Origin: Agrypnia vestita
Taxonomy: Eukaryota; Arthropoda; Insecta; Trichoptera; Phryganeidae
Direction of reading: 5' to 3'
Assembly: GCA_016648135.1 (NCBI GenBank)
Contig: JADDOH010004211.1
Span: forward strand, 1 to 64,000
Length of the DNA stretch: 64,000 nucleotides
Shown one piece after another: positions 35,486-47,305 of the stretch (position 1 is the first letter of the stretch; each line of letters starts with the position of its first letter). Position numbers and translations under genes: made by a program. The notes beneath the pieces were generated by a model. The model saw nothing but the letters and a program-made list of their open reading frames with translations. It made no database searches and was not told where the DNA came from.

Positions 35486-36021
35486 TAAAAAACCGTAAGC
35501 CAAGTTCTTGCAATTTCTTCATGGAAGAAGATGATTAGCGGTGTTCTGAAAAAAACCTATTCAACGATAATGATCGCTCACCTTTCAATATTTACGTAAG
35601 ATTTGATTCTTGATCGCATGAATCAATGAATTCAATAATTGCAAATATCGTATGATTTACCGAATGTATTACAAGGAAAAAAATTGTACACGAAAAAATT
35701 TTGCAATTTGCCAGCGGATACAACGGTTATGTTGGCCTTAGGACCGGTTGCATTGACTTGGTTTATAGTAAATCTCTCGTTTAAATCATCGATTTTACGT
35801 TTTTCACCAATTAACTAGTTTTCGTTAAAATATATATTTTTACCGAAAGATTACCTACGATAACCAAGCTGATTGATATAACCAGCAGTTAGTGACAAAG
35901 ACAGATAGATGTTTCTAAGGCAGTTTGAATGTAAATTAGACTTAGCCAGTTAAAACACTCCTGAGAGATATATTGGATGGACTTCTAAAAGATCATAGAG
36001 ATTAGGTAGGTTTGCACGAAT
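35486..36021 (+). repeat. Locally duplicated block, copy 1 (interrupted by a MITE)
   Basis: It shares with 37419-37815, in order and orientation: GTAAGCC-GTTCTTG, GGAAGAAGATGA, GCGGATACAAC, GATGTTTCT, AGTCAGTTTGAATGT-like and GCCAGTTAA blocks. The two copies lie about 1.4 kb apart in the same direction. Copy 1 is longer because a 148-bp element is inserted in it. No coding frame is shared. Confidence 0.75.
35741..35888. mobile_element. 148-bp MITE with TTA target duplication and known empty site
   Basis: Flanks are GGCCTTA (left) and TTAGTGACAAAG (right). The undisturbed paralogue near 37690 reads GACCTTAGTAACAAAG with a single TTA, so the 148 bp plus one TTA are the insertion. The ends are imperfect inverted repeats (GGACCGGTTGCATTGACTTG and, inverted, CTGCTGGTTATATCAATC...). 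A related copy is at 46483-46625. TTA points to PIF/Harbinger. Confidence 0.8.
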
Positions 36022-36635
36022 CAAATAATAATTTTGATGCGACGTTTGAAACAAATAGTCATTTTTGCAGAAGTCTCTTTACAGATGTCAGCTATCGAAT
36101 AATCAACGAGATTGACGAGTTTCGAGATAATGAATTGTATTGTATCTGGATGAACGTCTATCGGTATGAATGAGAGAGACAGACAGTATGAGAGAGTGAA
36201 TGGGTATAAATAGGGATGCGCCATATTAACGCGCTCTCTTACAAATTAACTACCACGTCAGTAACAAATTGTTTAGCTCTCTATAAACCGCATTAATATT
36301 GTCGCGAGGAACTCCATTGTTACAAGTCAATAAATTATATTTAAGTGGAATATCGAGTTTACCTGGATCCTCGATTTCCTACACGGTTCTCCTCCGTGTA
36401 GGTACGTTTAAAGGAAAAGAACATCACAACTTACAAGAGAAATAGGACGAAAAAATAGTTTAAGATAATATGCGATACAGAAGAAACAAAACAAAGTAAT
36501 CGGAAAAATAACTTGTGTTTCCAAAATGCACCGTAATTTTTTTTTCAGAATGATGTCATGGTCGTAATTGATTCAGGAAGCTGGTTAGGTAAATAGACGA
36601 TAAACAATCAGCCCATGAATAAATCATGACTCGCG

Positions 36636-36725
36636 GTGTTTAGTCGTTAGAAAAAAGTATTGTGCTGGGCTAGATGCTTTTTGTGCGAACCGCGAGCGTG
36701 GATCATTACTTTTGTCTAATGTAAT
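36636..36725 (+). repeat. Interspersed repeat family F, fragment
   Basis: GCGGTGTTTAGTCGTTAG, then GTATTGTGCTGGGCTAGATG, TTTTTGTGCGAACC and GATCATTACTTTTGTCTAATG closely match 29446-29540. The minus-strand frames over both copies encode the same short peptide only because the repeat is shared. Confidence 0.7.
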
Positions 36726-37418
36726 TGTCAGAGAAACAGTTAGCAATGATGTAATCCGTGTTTTGGGCCTAACCGTTAAGCTCTGCAAGAAAGAGACCGC
36801 CGGATTGGTTATCAGAATAAATCTGTACAAAAAAATAATAATTGATGACTGCTAAAAACATAAAATCAACACGAATAATGTAGACAAGTGTATCAAACCA
36901 TTTGAACTGACGAAGTGTGGCATTTTTATTTATGATTGAACGGTTCGTGACCTGTTTGCGCACACACTATTGTAGGATGTGAAGAACTTAATAATATGTT
37001 ATGTCATCGACATTAATAGATAAACGAATAAAATTAAATTAAGCACCACATTATTTAATAACATAAATCATGGTTTATATATATTCTTATTCAATTTAAA
37101 TCGGACAATGACTACTGGATAATAAGCTGAAAAAACCAAAATGTTAAGTATTACAGTTTGCACGATTTTCATTAAACCTTAATATGACCACTAACAGCTG
37201 CACAACATTTAAACAATGACCTGCAAGCGTTATACAAACCAGTTATGGTAATTCATTACATCATTGCCTCGACGTAATAATATCTATTATTAGCAATTAT
37301 ATTTGAAACGAAATAAATAACACTTTATAATGGCGAACTTTCTATATATAAAATAATACACAACGATCGAGATTTTTTTCTCATTACACACGAGTTATAT
37401 CAATTCGGCACATTAAAT
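36726..37418. other. AT-rich noncoding DNA, nothing recognised
   Basis: Frames on the minus strand at 36769-36963 are AT-driven. No other structure was seen. Confidence 0.4.
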
Positions 37419-37815
37419 AAAAAATTGTAAGCCGCGTTCTTGTAATCTCCTCACGGAAGAAGATGACTAGCGATGTTTTGATTTTTAAAAAATAATGATA
37501 ATCTCTTACGTTAATAGAATTATATAATATTTTTTATTAATATTTACGTATGATTTGATTCCATTGTATGATATACTGATTGCGAAAATAATATGATAAA
37601 TAATTAGATATATCTAGTATGAAAAGAAAAGGAAAAAAGTATACACGAACGACATTAAGGATTTGCGAGCGGATACAACCTTGACCTTAGTAACAAAGGG
37701 AGATGTTTCTTAAGTCAGTTTGAATGTCATTTAGACTTGGCCAGTTAAGACACTGCGAGTGATTGATTGATTGGACTTCCGCAAGATCATCAGGACAAGG
37801 TAAATTACCACGAAT
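37419..37815 (+). repeat. Locally duplicated block, copy 2 (uninterrupted)
   Basis: This is the paralogue of 35486-36021 without the 148-bp MITE; it gives the empty target site GACCTTAGTAAC. Confidence 0.75.
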
Positions 37816-39344
37816 TCTTTAAGTATTCTCGAATGCTCGATATGACCTCGGTCATCGAATATATGCACTCGAATACTGCGAGAAAATAACTTCCAATATA
37901 ATATAACAATATATTAAATAAAAGGATTGAAGTCCTCAGTCTCTCACACAATTTTAACTTTCCAGTATAAGAAACTCGAAGATATCGGTTGCAGAACCAT
38001 TAGGGAATTAGATAACTCTGGCCAAGCCGAGTTTTTCAAGCAAGTAAAGCCACTCGTTAGTACTCCGTTCGAGATCCATTAAAGCAGCACAGCAAAAAAG
38101 CGTAATATGGTACTGCGTAACAAGTAACAAAAGAACAGCCGTGGTGATCTCAGAACCTACAATTTCGTGTTTCGCGCAACATCGAAGCTTTGATTTTTTC
38201 CGAGACATCAGTCATGTTTTTCCGCCGAAAAACGAACTATAATTATTACCGTTAGCGAGTGAGATCAGACATCGGATGACCACCTGACCGTAGCACGCGA
38301 TATAACCTTAACACTTTACACAGCAACCAAAAAACCCTTAATTTAAAGCGAAAGAAATTGTAATTTTATAGTTTCACGAAAACAAACTGCTGCATATTCG
38401 AAAAATGATGTAAAACAATTTTATATATTTTTTTATATTTTCCGAAATAAGTTTAACAACTCCATAATCACACGTATTGATATAAAATACTTGTTTTTAA
38501 TTTTACTAGACACTTGCTTGTTAGATTGATAATGCTCTCATAAAGCTAAATGGTCACAGGTAATCAAAGTAGTTGAATAAAAAAAGTGTATTTTTTTCTA
38601 AATTTGTACGTTTCCATTAAAATGATGTTGAAAAAAATCCACAATGATAAGTCAATTCGATCAACATATATAATATAATATATATAGTATCATCGATCAC
38701 AATTAAGTTTTTCGGTGAGCGAACAAAATTCAATACAAAAGACATTCAGCTTTCTAAAATTTGTGGTTTTATATTGTTGTTTGATCACACGACCTGTTGT
38801 TCACGTTGACCCGACCACAAACAAAATATTAACTGAGAGAATGTAGAACGGATGGTACAAAATAATCTTAAAAAAAAACTGAGGAATATATTAAATACAA
38901 CACGGACGATAATTATAGCAACATTATAAGTCGTTCCCAATAAATCAATAGTTGTGGTTCACACACTTAAACATAACTTTTTATGGGAAAACCACATCCT
39001 AGTTACATTCAAAGTAGCAAATAAAAAAACAATTATATTAAATAATGTTTAGATTGTGGGTAGCAGTCTAGGACGGGAGAAGAAATCTCATGATCTAAAA
39101 TATATTTACATGCAACGTGCCATGACATAACACTATAATTTTAATAATGGAAATTAGGTAGGTAACATGATTACCCAGCACTAAAAGATGACGTTGGTCA
39201 AATAATTGTGTATTCTAATTCACATATATTTAACGGACGTAAACTCCATACCTCCCAGATCAGCTTCTGAGCGTGTCTTCACACTGAGCACGCCATTTCA
39301 ACAAGAAACGCAATCACGAAACCATTCCAAGGAGGTCAGATTAA
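37816..39344. other. AT-rich noncoding DNA with one unassigned small ORF
   Basis: A 66-codon minus frame starts at 38208 (MSRKKSKLRCCAKHEIV...) and has a hydrophobic middle (TTAVLLLLVTQYHITLF). It has balanced codon use but no known relatives and no support from context. The rest is AT-rich without features. Confidence 0.3.
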
Positions 39345-39539
39345 AACTGGATAATAGGGCTCATCAAATTGCTTCGATGGAGATATAACATAAATGAAGC
39401 GAGTGTTGTGTTTCCAGAACTGCCGGCTGAGAAACGTGGGCCGTCAATTGATTCTGTTGCGTGCCAAGACCAGCCGAAGATTGACAGGCCTTTGTTGCAG
39501 ATGTGTGGACTGATATCAGCGAGCTTTTGGAGTGCCATG
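39345..39539 (+). other. Open frame without a start, possibly a transposon-derived ORF fragment
   Basis: Sixty-five codons stay open between in-frame stops. They read WIIGLIKLLRWRYNINEAS, then VVFPELPAEKRGPSIDSV, then PKIDRPLLQMCGLISASFWS. Base composition here is less AT-rich than around it. The minus strand is open over the same interval in two frames, so the coding strand is uncertain. The string gives the impression of a decayed repeat-encoded protein, but I cannot place it. Confidence 0.25.
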
Positions 39540-40180
39540 TAAATGAATCAGTATATCGAGCTAAAATGCTACGAGCCATTGCTGAACGAAAGGTAAACTC
39601 AAAGGGCCACCATGGAGGGATTATATTATGATTGTTTTATTTTAAAATAAGCTAAAATATGGTAATATATGCTTAAACATACATTTTTACTAAATCTAAC
39701 ACTACCAAGCTAAAATATGTACATACATTAGTTTTAATGATATGTACGTGAAAAGGTTGTGTAAATGGTTTCAATTAACTAGTGAAAAATGTAATCCTAA
39801 TGGATTTGGAAAAATATTAATATTTTTTAAGTAACCCTAAATTATATAATGTAGGTACAACTATTAATAAACTTGTTTCACAAGTTAAATTTTAATAGAA
39901 CAAAGTCTTTTACCAAACGGTTAAACAACGAATATTGGATTTTTTATTTTTTTTATTTACTGAAATTAAAAATATTACATACATTTTACATTGAATACAT
40001 TTTTTATACATGTTTAACTGTCCCCAGTAAAGTAATACTTGTGTTTGGGGACAGGAGTATGATACATAAGAGCATGAATGGATAAGTATGTACGAACTTG
40101 TGTATTTCCCAGAAGTGACATATTTGATTAAAAGGAAAGGTTCTTGCAGGGATATAAATATTTTTAGGGAACCGACTAAC
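39540..40180. other. AT-rich noncoding DNA, nothing recognised
   Basis: The plus frame 39873-40085 and its antisense partner are AT-driven and show no domain. Confidence 0.4.
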
Positions 40181-40286
40181 CAGGACAGTGGTTCCCATCG
40201 CAATTTCTCAATGACCTCCTGACCAAAGGAGTAAGTGGAGCCGCAGGTCTTGCCATCTGGCTGGCGGATGCTGGAGCGACGACCAC
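40181..40286 (-). CDS. Candidate internal exon, unknown protein
   Basis: On the minus strand a T-rich acceptor (TTGTTATTATTGTAG|GTGGTCG) and a usable donor (CACTGTCCTG|GTTAGTC) bound 106 bp of balanced composition in AT-rich DNA. One frame is open: GRRSSIRQPDGKTCGSTY, then SFGQEVIEKLRWEPLS. Codons look like those of a real gene, with G/C-ending third positions. The exon would start after one base of a split codon and end two bases into the next. The sequence suggests a short loop followed by an amphipathic helix. I do not recognise the family. It could belong to the same minus-strand gene as 3715-3536, but nothing links them directly. Confidence 0.4.
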
Positions 40287-41720
40287 CTACAATAATAACA
40301 ATTGTTGTGATCCTGCAACACTCCTCGTTATTCTTCGTCTCGGTAACCTCCCACACTGATCATTCCACAGGCCTCGGGTAATTTATTCCACGGGGTCAGC
40401 AGGACGACTTTCGTCAGACACTAACGGGGGAGAAATGAGAAATTATTGCCGTTACATACATTAACGAAATGTAGCCAATAGATTTAATACTTACACGACT
40501 CTTTACGATCGTTTGTAAAAGACATTAACTGTCGGACAGTTTCTTGATTTTAGTTCTGTATGTTCATCGTACTGCACAATGAAAAACGTACAAAAGTTTA
40601 TAATAAAGTTTGATTCTATAAAGACACATTAATTGAACAAAATATATTAAACTATGTACGAAATTCGCGCGAAATAAGTCATTTCTCATAATTATTATGA
40701 TACTCCGTCAAAAATGACGGTACTTATACATGTCAGTTCCTAAGGAATAAGTATTTATTTATATAAAAAAGAAAAATACTATTAAAAAGTTAAAGACGGA
40801 CAATGAAAATATTATAATTGGGATAATAATATCACAATGTTTTTTTGTGTATCACGCGTAGGTAAATGCGAAAGAAGACTACATGTAACATTTCCTGTTA
40901 TTAGGTGGATACGTAACCTTTTTGTTCTGACATCTTGTTTTATTATTAAATAAATAGGGAGCGAAGAATTTGCTGTCAAAAATTTGTAAATTGGAATATT
41001 GTAAGGATACTGTAGTAATAATTAAAATATATTATGTGTAAGTAATAATTTCAATTATATCCTGCGTACGTCGGTACATAATTATTTGAATTATGACCCA
41101 TGATCCTCACATCCATTCTAGAACTGGTTTTAAAAGACAGTAGTCATAAGAGTATTTAATTTTATTTAAAAATCTACAAAATATTCCAAAGATATTTATC
41201 TATTTTTAAAAAGAAAAAAAAAACAGATTTCTAAATAAATAGGTAATTAGGTAGGTACTTTCATCTTAATCTTACCGTAAACTAATCTGGCTACTTAATC
41301 TAGTGTAAAGATGCTCGCCCACACAAGAGGTCTTCATTTAAAAAATATTAAGATCTAGCAGTAAACCCGCTCGGGTGCCCGGGTGTAGACAAGCCGTTTA
41401 TATGTCCATTTTCTATTGATCGGGCATATATTGCATAGATGTTACATTTAAAATAACTCGTACAGAATTATAAAGCTGTTAAGTAGTATCTAAAAAATTT
41501 AATCATTTATGTCTGGCTAAATATGAAAGGTTCGAAGGTACCGATATATTTTTCGTCCTAATACAATCGATAAGCGGCGTGACGTTATAAAATTTTTAAT
41601 AATGATTAGAAATATTACAAAATCTATGCCATTTCATGAGAAACATTTATGAAATTTTATATACATTGAAAGTATTAAAAGAGTATCTCATTTAGCAACA
41701 AAACAATATTTGATATTTTT
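40287..41720. other. AT-rich noncoding DNA
   Basis: A short block at 40725-40780 (CATGTCAGTTCCTAAGGAATAA) resembles 11600-11630 (CATGCCGGTTCCTAAAGAATAA), so a minor repeat is present. No genes were recognised. Confidence 0.4.
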
Positions 41721-41890
41721 ATTAAAATAGAGATGAGCATACGGTATACGTGTCACATCAATACTCTAAATATCTTCGAACTAAATCGTGCTATGAAAAA
41801 AGATTAACTCGCTGATTTCCTGAAATGGGACTCAAAACCTTGACCGCAGGATCATTAGGCAAGTGTCATAATTAAACCAACAAGGACGTC
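41721..41890 (-). mobile_element. tRNA-derived SINE, family B, copy 2 (degraded)
   Basis: The tail half (AAAATAGAGATGAGCATACGG, CGTGTCACATCAATA) matches 28984-29145. The head half is recognisable but has lost a good B box (TTTTGAGTCCC). Confidence 0.65.
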
Positions 41891-44306
41891 ATAGTATTAT
41901 AATTGATAAATATTAAAAAAAAAAACATATAATAATATTAAAGTATAAACCCCCAGGATTCATTGATTAGCAACGTATAAAATATTGAAATAAAATATAA
42001 ATACTTTAAAAATAATTTATGCGAATATATAAAACAATAAAATAATAAGTGACACTTAATAATTTTTCTTTCAGTATCAGGTATCATTACTATTTTTTAT
42101 TCCAAGAAAAAGAAGTGACTCATATAATGCAAATAGAAAAATATATTTGAAAAATAAACCATAAAATAATAGCTCAGGAACAAAAAGATCGGTGTTAAAG
42201 CCGACCGGAAGTGGTACACCGGAAGCTGTAATTGTGTTCAGAGTGAGAGGAGTAATTTCTTTATAATAGTCCGATTTATAATGGCGTTATTTGTTCTACC
42301 GTTGGTGATGTGTTAAAGAAAAGATTTATTGACGGACAGGCATGTAAATGATATGCAAGCGGTAAATGAGTTCATAAATTAATACTTATACTAGGGAGAG
42401 ACACAGCTTTTAATTTACAATCTTTTGGAGAAAAAATCATCCGAACAATATAGTTATATTAATGTTAAGTTGTCCCATGACCTAGAGTACCTATTTCTGT
42501 GATAGTAAGCAAAATATAGTCATCGATATAAGCTGCCTAAAACAATTTTTAGAACTTGTTAAAGTTGTTGGCGTCAAGACTGAAGGCTCTATGCAGCCTT
42601 AAAAAAGGAATGTTTCGTAATAAGTAATATGATGAAAAAAAAAATTTCTATAATGTGTCGGAAAATCATTTCTACATTTTTAGAACAGGAAAAATAATGG
42701 AAAAATACCTGCGAAAATAATTCTCCGATATCGAATTAGTTGTTACTTGGACAACAGTTAAATACAAAATGGTGGGCACCTACCCCAGTTCTGTGCGAAA
42801 TATAACGCTGATTTTTGTTGTAATCGACAGAAATCATCGATCCTCACAACAAAATTCAATTCAAATTCGATTCAAATCCAATTCATTGCGTTTTTAATAC
42901 AGCAGAACCTCGTCACGTTCAACTTGAATGACTAAAAAAGTCGTATCTAAATAAAAAAAAAAACAAGAATATATAGGACATGATATAACACTGAATGTTA
43001 AACAAACTTGAACTAGTAGGTTTTCCATCGATAGGTGATCCGGTTTGGAGTTCAGTCGGCAATGACATCATTAGTACGTTTCACTACCGTACCGTCAATC
43101 AGTCGTAACAAATACACACCGTACACCTTCACAGAACTTAATACATCTTATCTTATGCAGCAACGATATAATGAACATGAACTCAACCTAAGAAAAAAAC
43201 AAAGTACTCATCGCTCCAACTCAAATATCTGTAAAAATGCTTCATCATTCTTGAAAGTTTTCTAATTTTGATACGTTAGTAGTTAAAATATGAGGAAATA
43301 TAAAATTTATGAAAATTTCAATAAAAGTGCCAATGGGAGACACATTAAATTACACTTATATTTAATAGCTGTTCGTGTCAGTATTCACATTGTACAATTG
43401 AATTATACCAAAAGCCATTTTATTTTAAGTGAACAGCTGTTATTAAGTTTGGTCGTTATAAAAGTATATTACATAAACAACAACCCGATTTATCAAATAA
43501 GAACAGTCAATAATTATTAATCTTGCCTTTAAAACATATTTGAGGTAGTTTACTACGATACACGTCGACGGGTTTATAAATGTATAGAGAAAAATATTAG
43601 TAAAGTAAAAGGTCGACTATATATTATGATGGCAGCCAAGATAAACCGACATGAACCACGTTAACAACAAATAAGGATTATAACAATAATTTCGTGACTC
43701 GATTCAACAGTTAATGAAGCCCTCAAACGGGAAAAATGTGAAAACAGGTAAAAAAAAAAATACTGGTCACGCCTGCGACGTAAACTGCCGTCATAACCGA
43801 GCGGCGCTAGTATGAGAAAAACAGCAAATGAAAACGTTGGCAAAGGTAAAACGTGTACCAACACAACTCATTTACCTGGGGACGAAAAATTCGCATCGGA
43901 CAGGGAAACATGTAGGATAATTAATTGGCAACTAAATGGAGAACATTAGCGCTCGTTAATTAGAAAGGTGCGGTGAGTTCACCGTACACACTAGATACAC
44001 AACATGAACGACCGCGACGTTTCAAAGGATGCTTTATGGGCGTTGTTCTCTGTACATCAAACTACAATTTCCAATTCAAATATTTTCTAGCAATATTCCT
44101 GTAAAATAAATAGCCTTTGTTTACACTCTCGTACACGATTAAACTATAATAAATACAAGAATATACTAAATTTGGTAACAATTGTTTTTGATTTAAACAA
44201 TGGTCAAACAATTGTGAAATTAAGGAATGGACAACTAGAATCCAAGAGTAAAAATGTGAGGAAAATGCTGAATTTAATAATACTATTGATGTAGTACTGT
44301 ATAATA
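41891..44306. other. AT-rich noncoding DNA with a mildly GC-rich stretch
   Basis: Frames at 43035-43520 (+) and 43661-43864 (-) have no domain. Around 43870-44040 composition is more balanced with several ATTA cores (TAATTAATTGGC, TTAATTAGAAAGG), which may be homeodomain sites, but there is no independent evidence of function. Confidence 0.35.
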
Positions 44307-44308
44307 TA

Positions 44309-44892
44309 CAGTGTGTCTAGTGACCAGTGTTGGAATCGTTAATGGCATAAAATATGATCAATTTCATCAACAAAACACCCTCTTTATGTCATTTTCCTCC
44401 AGCCATAATGAAATGGCAGCCATTTTAATTTTTTTGTTACCCAAGCATGGGCACGTGTGTTAATTTACCAATATCTGCTCATGTAGAGGTCCTATAAACA
44501 TCAACGAGGTCTTATTTAAAAATAAAATAGGAATTAATATTATGTTAAGTATTTTACCAAATTTTTTTAAAGAGATCAAAAATTATTATCAAAAATTAAA
44601 AAAAAAAACATGTTTTTTTATTAGTTATAAAAACATGAAGATCGTTGACGTAATTTTTTTTTTTTTTTTTAAATAGTACAAGATATCTGCTAAAAGCAAA
44701 CACCAAAATTATAGGTGTACGTTAGATAGTTTAGAATTTATGATATTTTGAATATTACCTCATCCCCATGGTAAGAAACTACTCCCGATAAAAAATTCGA
44801 TTAAAATTAAAGTCGAGAAAAATTGTGTTTTGTCGATGAAATTTATCATATTTTATGCTATTAAAGGCTCCGACACCGGTCTCCGGACACTG
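44309..44892. mobile_element. Tc1/mariner-type MITE, 584 bp, TA target
   Basis: Ends CAGTGTGTC... and ...CCGGACACTG are flanked by TA at 44307-44308 and 44893-44894, the signature of Tc1-like elements. The terminal arms are about 75 nt and share GGCATAAAATATGATCAAT / TAGCATAAAATATGATAAAT and CAACAAAACAC / CGACAAAACAC when inverted. The centre is AT-rich, including a long T run at about 44654-44670, with no transposase frame. Confidence 0.85.
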
Positions 44893-44894
44893 TA

Positions 44895-45432
44895 TATCTG
44901 AGTATATATACAAAAATATCTGGTCATTTCTACGCTTTTGTGAATGGTCAATAGTTTATATGGAGACAGGTCAAAGAATTTTTACGCAAAATAATGGTGA
45001 TGAGAAACACAAGAGTACATAACTTATACAATACTAGAGTCACACATAAATAATAAAGAAATAATTTAATGTAATAAATAATCCCATTACAAAGTTAAAG
45101 GCATTCTATTCATGTCGATGGCCTATCCTGTGGATTTTCTATTGTATTTCTCGTCTCTCTACCACAAAAGGTCTTATGATCATGTACAATGATATATTAA
45201 AATCAATAATAAATTTGGTTAAGCTATCCTATTTCTAGTGTTGGATGTAAAAATATAGCCATAAAAAATCTTTATCAAAGCTATGAGAAAACAAACAACT
45301 ATAAACAGGATGTGAATCACAAGAGTTGGATAAATTCAGTAAAAAAAAAACTAATTATAATAGTTCATTTCCTTTAAGTCGAATAACTTGCTGTATTTAT
45401 TTAAGATAAGATAATCAATGAGTATTTTATTG
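44895..45432. other. AT-rich noncoding DNA, nothing recognised
   Basis: No frame or repeat recognised. Confidence 0.4.
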
Positions 45433-45512
45433 AAGGAGTGGTTAAGACTCTCGCCTAGTAATCCATAATTAATTTGAAAATAGTAAGAATATTGATGCGA
45501 TACACATTCCGT
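45433..45512 (+). mobile_element. tRNA-derived SINE, family B, copy 3 (internally deleted)
   Basis: The head GTGGTTAAGACTCTCGCCTA is followed directly by the tail block AATTTGAAAATAGTAAGAAT and ATTGATGCGATACACATTCC. The B-box segment between them, present at 29092, is missing. Confidence 0.65.
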
Positions 45513-45539
45513 GGTGTGTAGCTATATTTACATGCTGGT

Positions 45540-45610
45540 GTATTGGTTGCCCTGACGAAGAGACGGGTACGTCCCGAAACCGGTAGACTAAAAATCTTGG
45601 TACGTGCTTA
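45540..45610 (+). repeat. CCTGACGAAG...CCGAAACCGG module, single copy
   Basis: CCTGACGAAG, then a short hairpin (GACG-GGTA-CGTC), then CCGAAACCGG. The same module is in both arms of 13626-13853 and, degraded, at 8222-8300 and 48728-48800. Confidence 0.6.
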
Positions 45611-46482
45611 TATACTAACATTCCTAATCTTTTGTTAAAATGCCTGACCATAAAGTTAATGCTTTAAATATTAAAAATGTTTATGATGTAAAAATAGTTC
45701 ATATGAATAAAAAATGGACGCACGTTAACATCATAAGAAGTCCATAAGTTGTTGTTGGTCATCACGAAGTCACATGCACTACAAATGAAGGTGTAATAAT
45801 TTCATATTGTTATCTTATTGTGTGGTCCAGTCAAGTGGAGGTTGCACCAGAAACCCACTAAATGCCCTGTCGAGAGTTTTGACGAGTTGAATGGCTCGTT
45901 ATCAATAATTAGCACCGACAATGCTTAAGATGGTCAGAGAGAGCACTGTCGGAGGTTTCTAGCACACGCACATAATCCATTTATTGAGGGCTCGAGACTC
46001 GATGGATAAGCTGGTGTTTTGTTAGACCACGCAATAAAGCGATGCTAATCTCCATCGAAGAAGGAAATTACCAGTAAATGGACAGTGTTGTATCCGTTTG
46101 TAATGGGTGATACGTTTTTTAATGAAACGTGGATAAATCGCGAATACTAGGAAAGTCAAATTTATGCGATTTCAAGCTTTTACGATTTTATGTGATTTAA
46201 ATTATATATATATTTTATGCGATTTAAATTATATAGGAAAAAAGGTAGCTAGATTCCCAAAACATTCCACAGAATATTTTTTTCATACCGATCAAGCCAG
46301 TTCATGAACATCTGCTACATTAAAAAGTCCCATACAGAATCACATTATGGTCGAAAAAGAACCTAAATAAATTAAATGGATAAAAGATTATCTGTAACGA
46401 AAATATGAGCATAATAATAAAACAAGTAGTCCAAAAAATGCAAACTTGCTTTGCCAACATATAAGCTTTGCCAACACTAATG
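45611..46482. other. AT-rich noncoding DNA with a small tandem duplication
   Basis: A unit near TTTATGCGATTTAAATTATA is repeated imperfectly at about 46160-46235. No genes were recognised. Confidence 0.4.
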
Positions 46483-46625
46483 GCCGGTTGTATCAGTTTG
46501 ATTTATAATAAACCTTCGTTTATATCATAGATTTTAGCGTTTCCCACCTATCAAAAAGTCCGTTTTTAAAATAAATGCTTTAAACGAACTATTGTCATAA
46601 ATCAAGTTGATTTAATCGGCCCCAA
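46483..46625. mobile_element. Copy 2 of the TTA-type MITE
   Basis: GGCCGGTTGTATCAGTTTG, TTTATAATAAACC and ATCATAGATTTTAGCG at the left and CATAAATCAAGTTGATTTAA at the right match the element at 35741-35888. The inverted ends are visible (GGCCGGTTG...AATCGGCC). Confidence 0.65.
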
Positions 46626-47305
46626 TTGTCTATATGCTCAGGATATTTTTAAGAAAATTATTATATTTAACGATGTGTTGATTATGTAACTCAGATGAAG
46701 TCGTCAAATAAAACAACGCCTTACTCAAATCGAACTTCTGAAACAAAATAGCAAATATTTATTCGTAAGTATTCTCCAGAACCGAGAGAGCAACTGCGGT
46801 GAAGAAACGTCCACCAGCGCACACATCACGAACCGTATCACGTGTTCACCTAGCATAAGGCCGCTTCGCTAAATGAATTAAAAAATGTTTCGACTGTCTT
46901 TGCAGGAAAATAGAAAACGCAGCACCTGGCGGAGAACGAGCGTAATTTATGAGGCGTGAAAAGCAATTGATATTATTTTCCGCGAGGCGCGACCGTCGGT
47001 CTATGAAAAACGCGTTTTTAGTCGTCAATTTCTTCGCCGTCCATCCCCGACGGTGATCGGCTTTTTCATTCACAACAAACTGTCAATCACCTTCGACGTG
47101 GAAGCGAAGATTATGAATCGGCGGATTCAGCTGTCGGGAATACGCTGCTCAGCCCATATAAGGAGCGGTCATCATAATGTTTCTCGAGACTGAGAAAGAA
47201 AGCGGCTCTCGTCTATTGTACGGCATTTTAGGCCCGTTTTACAAAGCAGTTTGATGAATTGCGCCAGAAAGATCTAAGATACATTGGCAGTCTTTAAATT
47301 ACGCA
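46626..47305. promoter_or_regulatory. Unassigned; balanced-composition block 46850-47170, possible regulatory DNA
   Basis: The 46850-47170 part is much richer in GC and CpG than its surroundings (CCGCGAGGCGCGACCG, CCGACGGTGATCGG) and holds a 75-codon minus frame with no domain and no splice sites. It could be an enhancer, an unrecognised exon or an old repeat. Only its composition supports calling it out. Confidence 0.25.

Noticed and set aside
36195..36215. TATA box GGGTATAAATAGGG on the plus strand
   Set aside because: No gene or open first exon follows it, and TATA-like strings are frequent in this AT-rich DNA.
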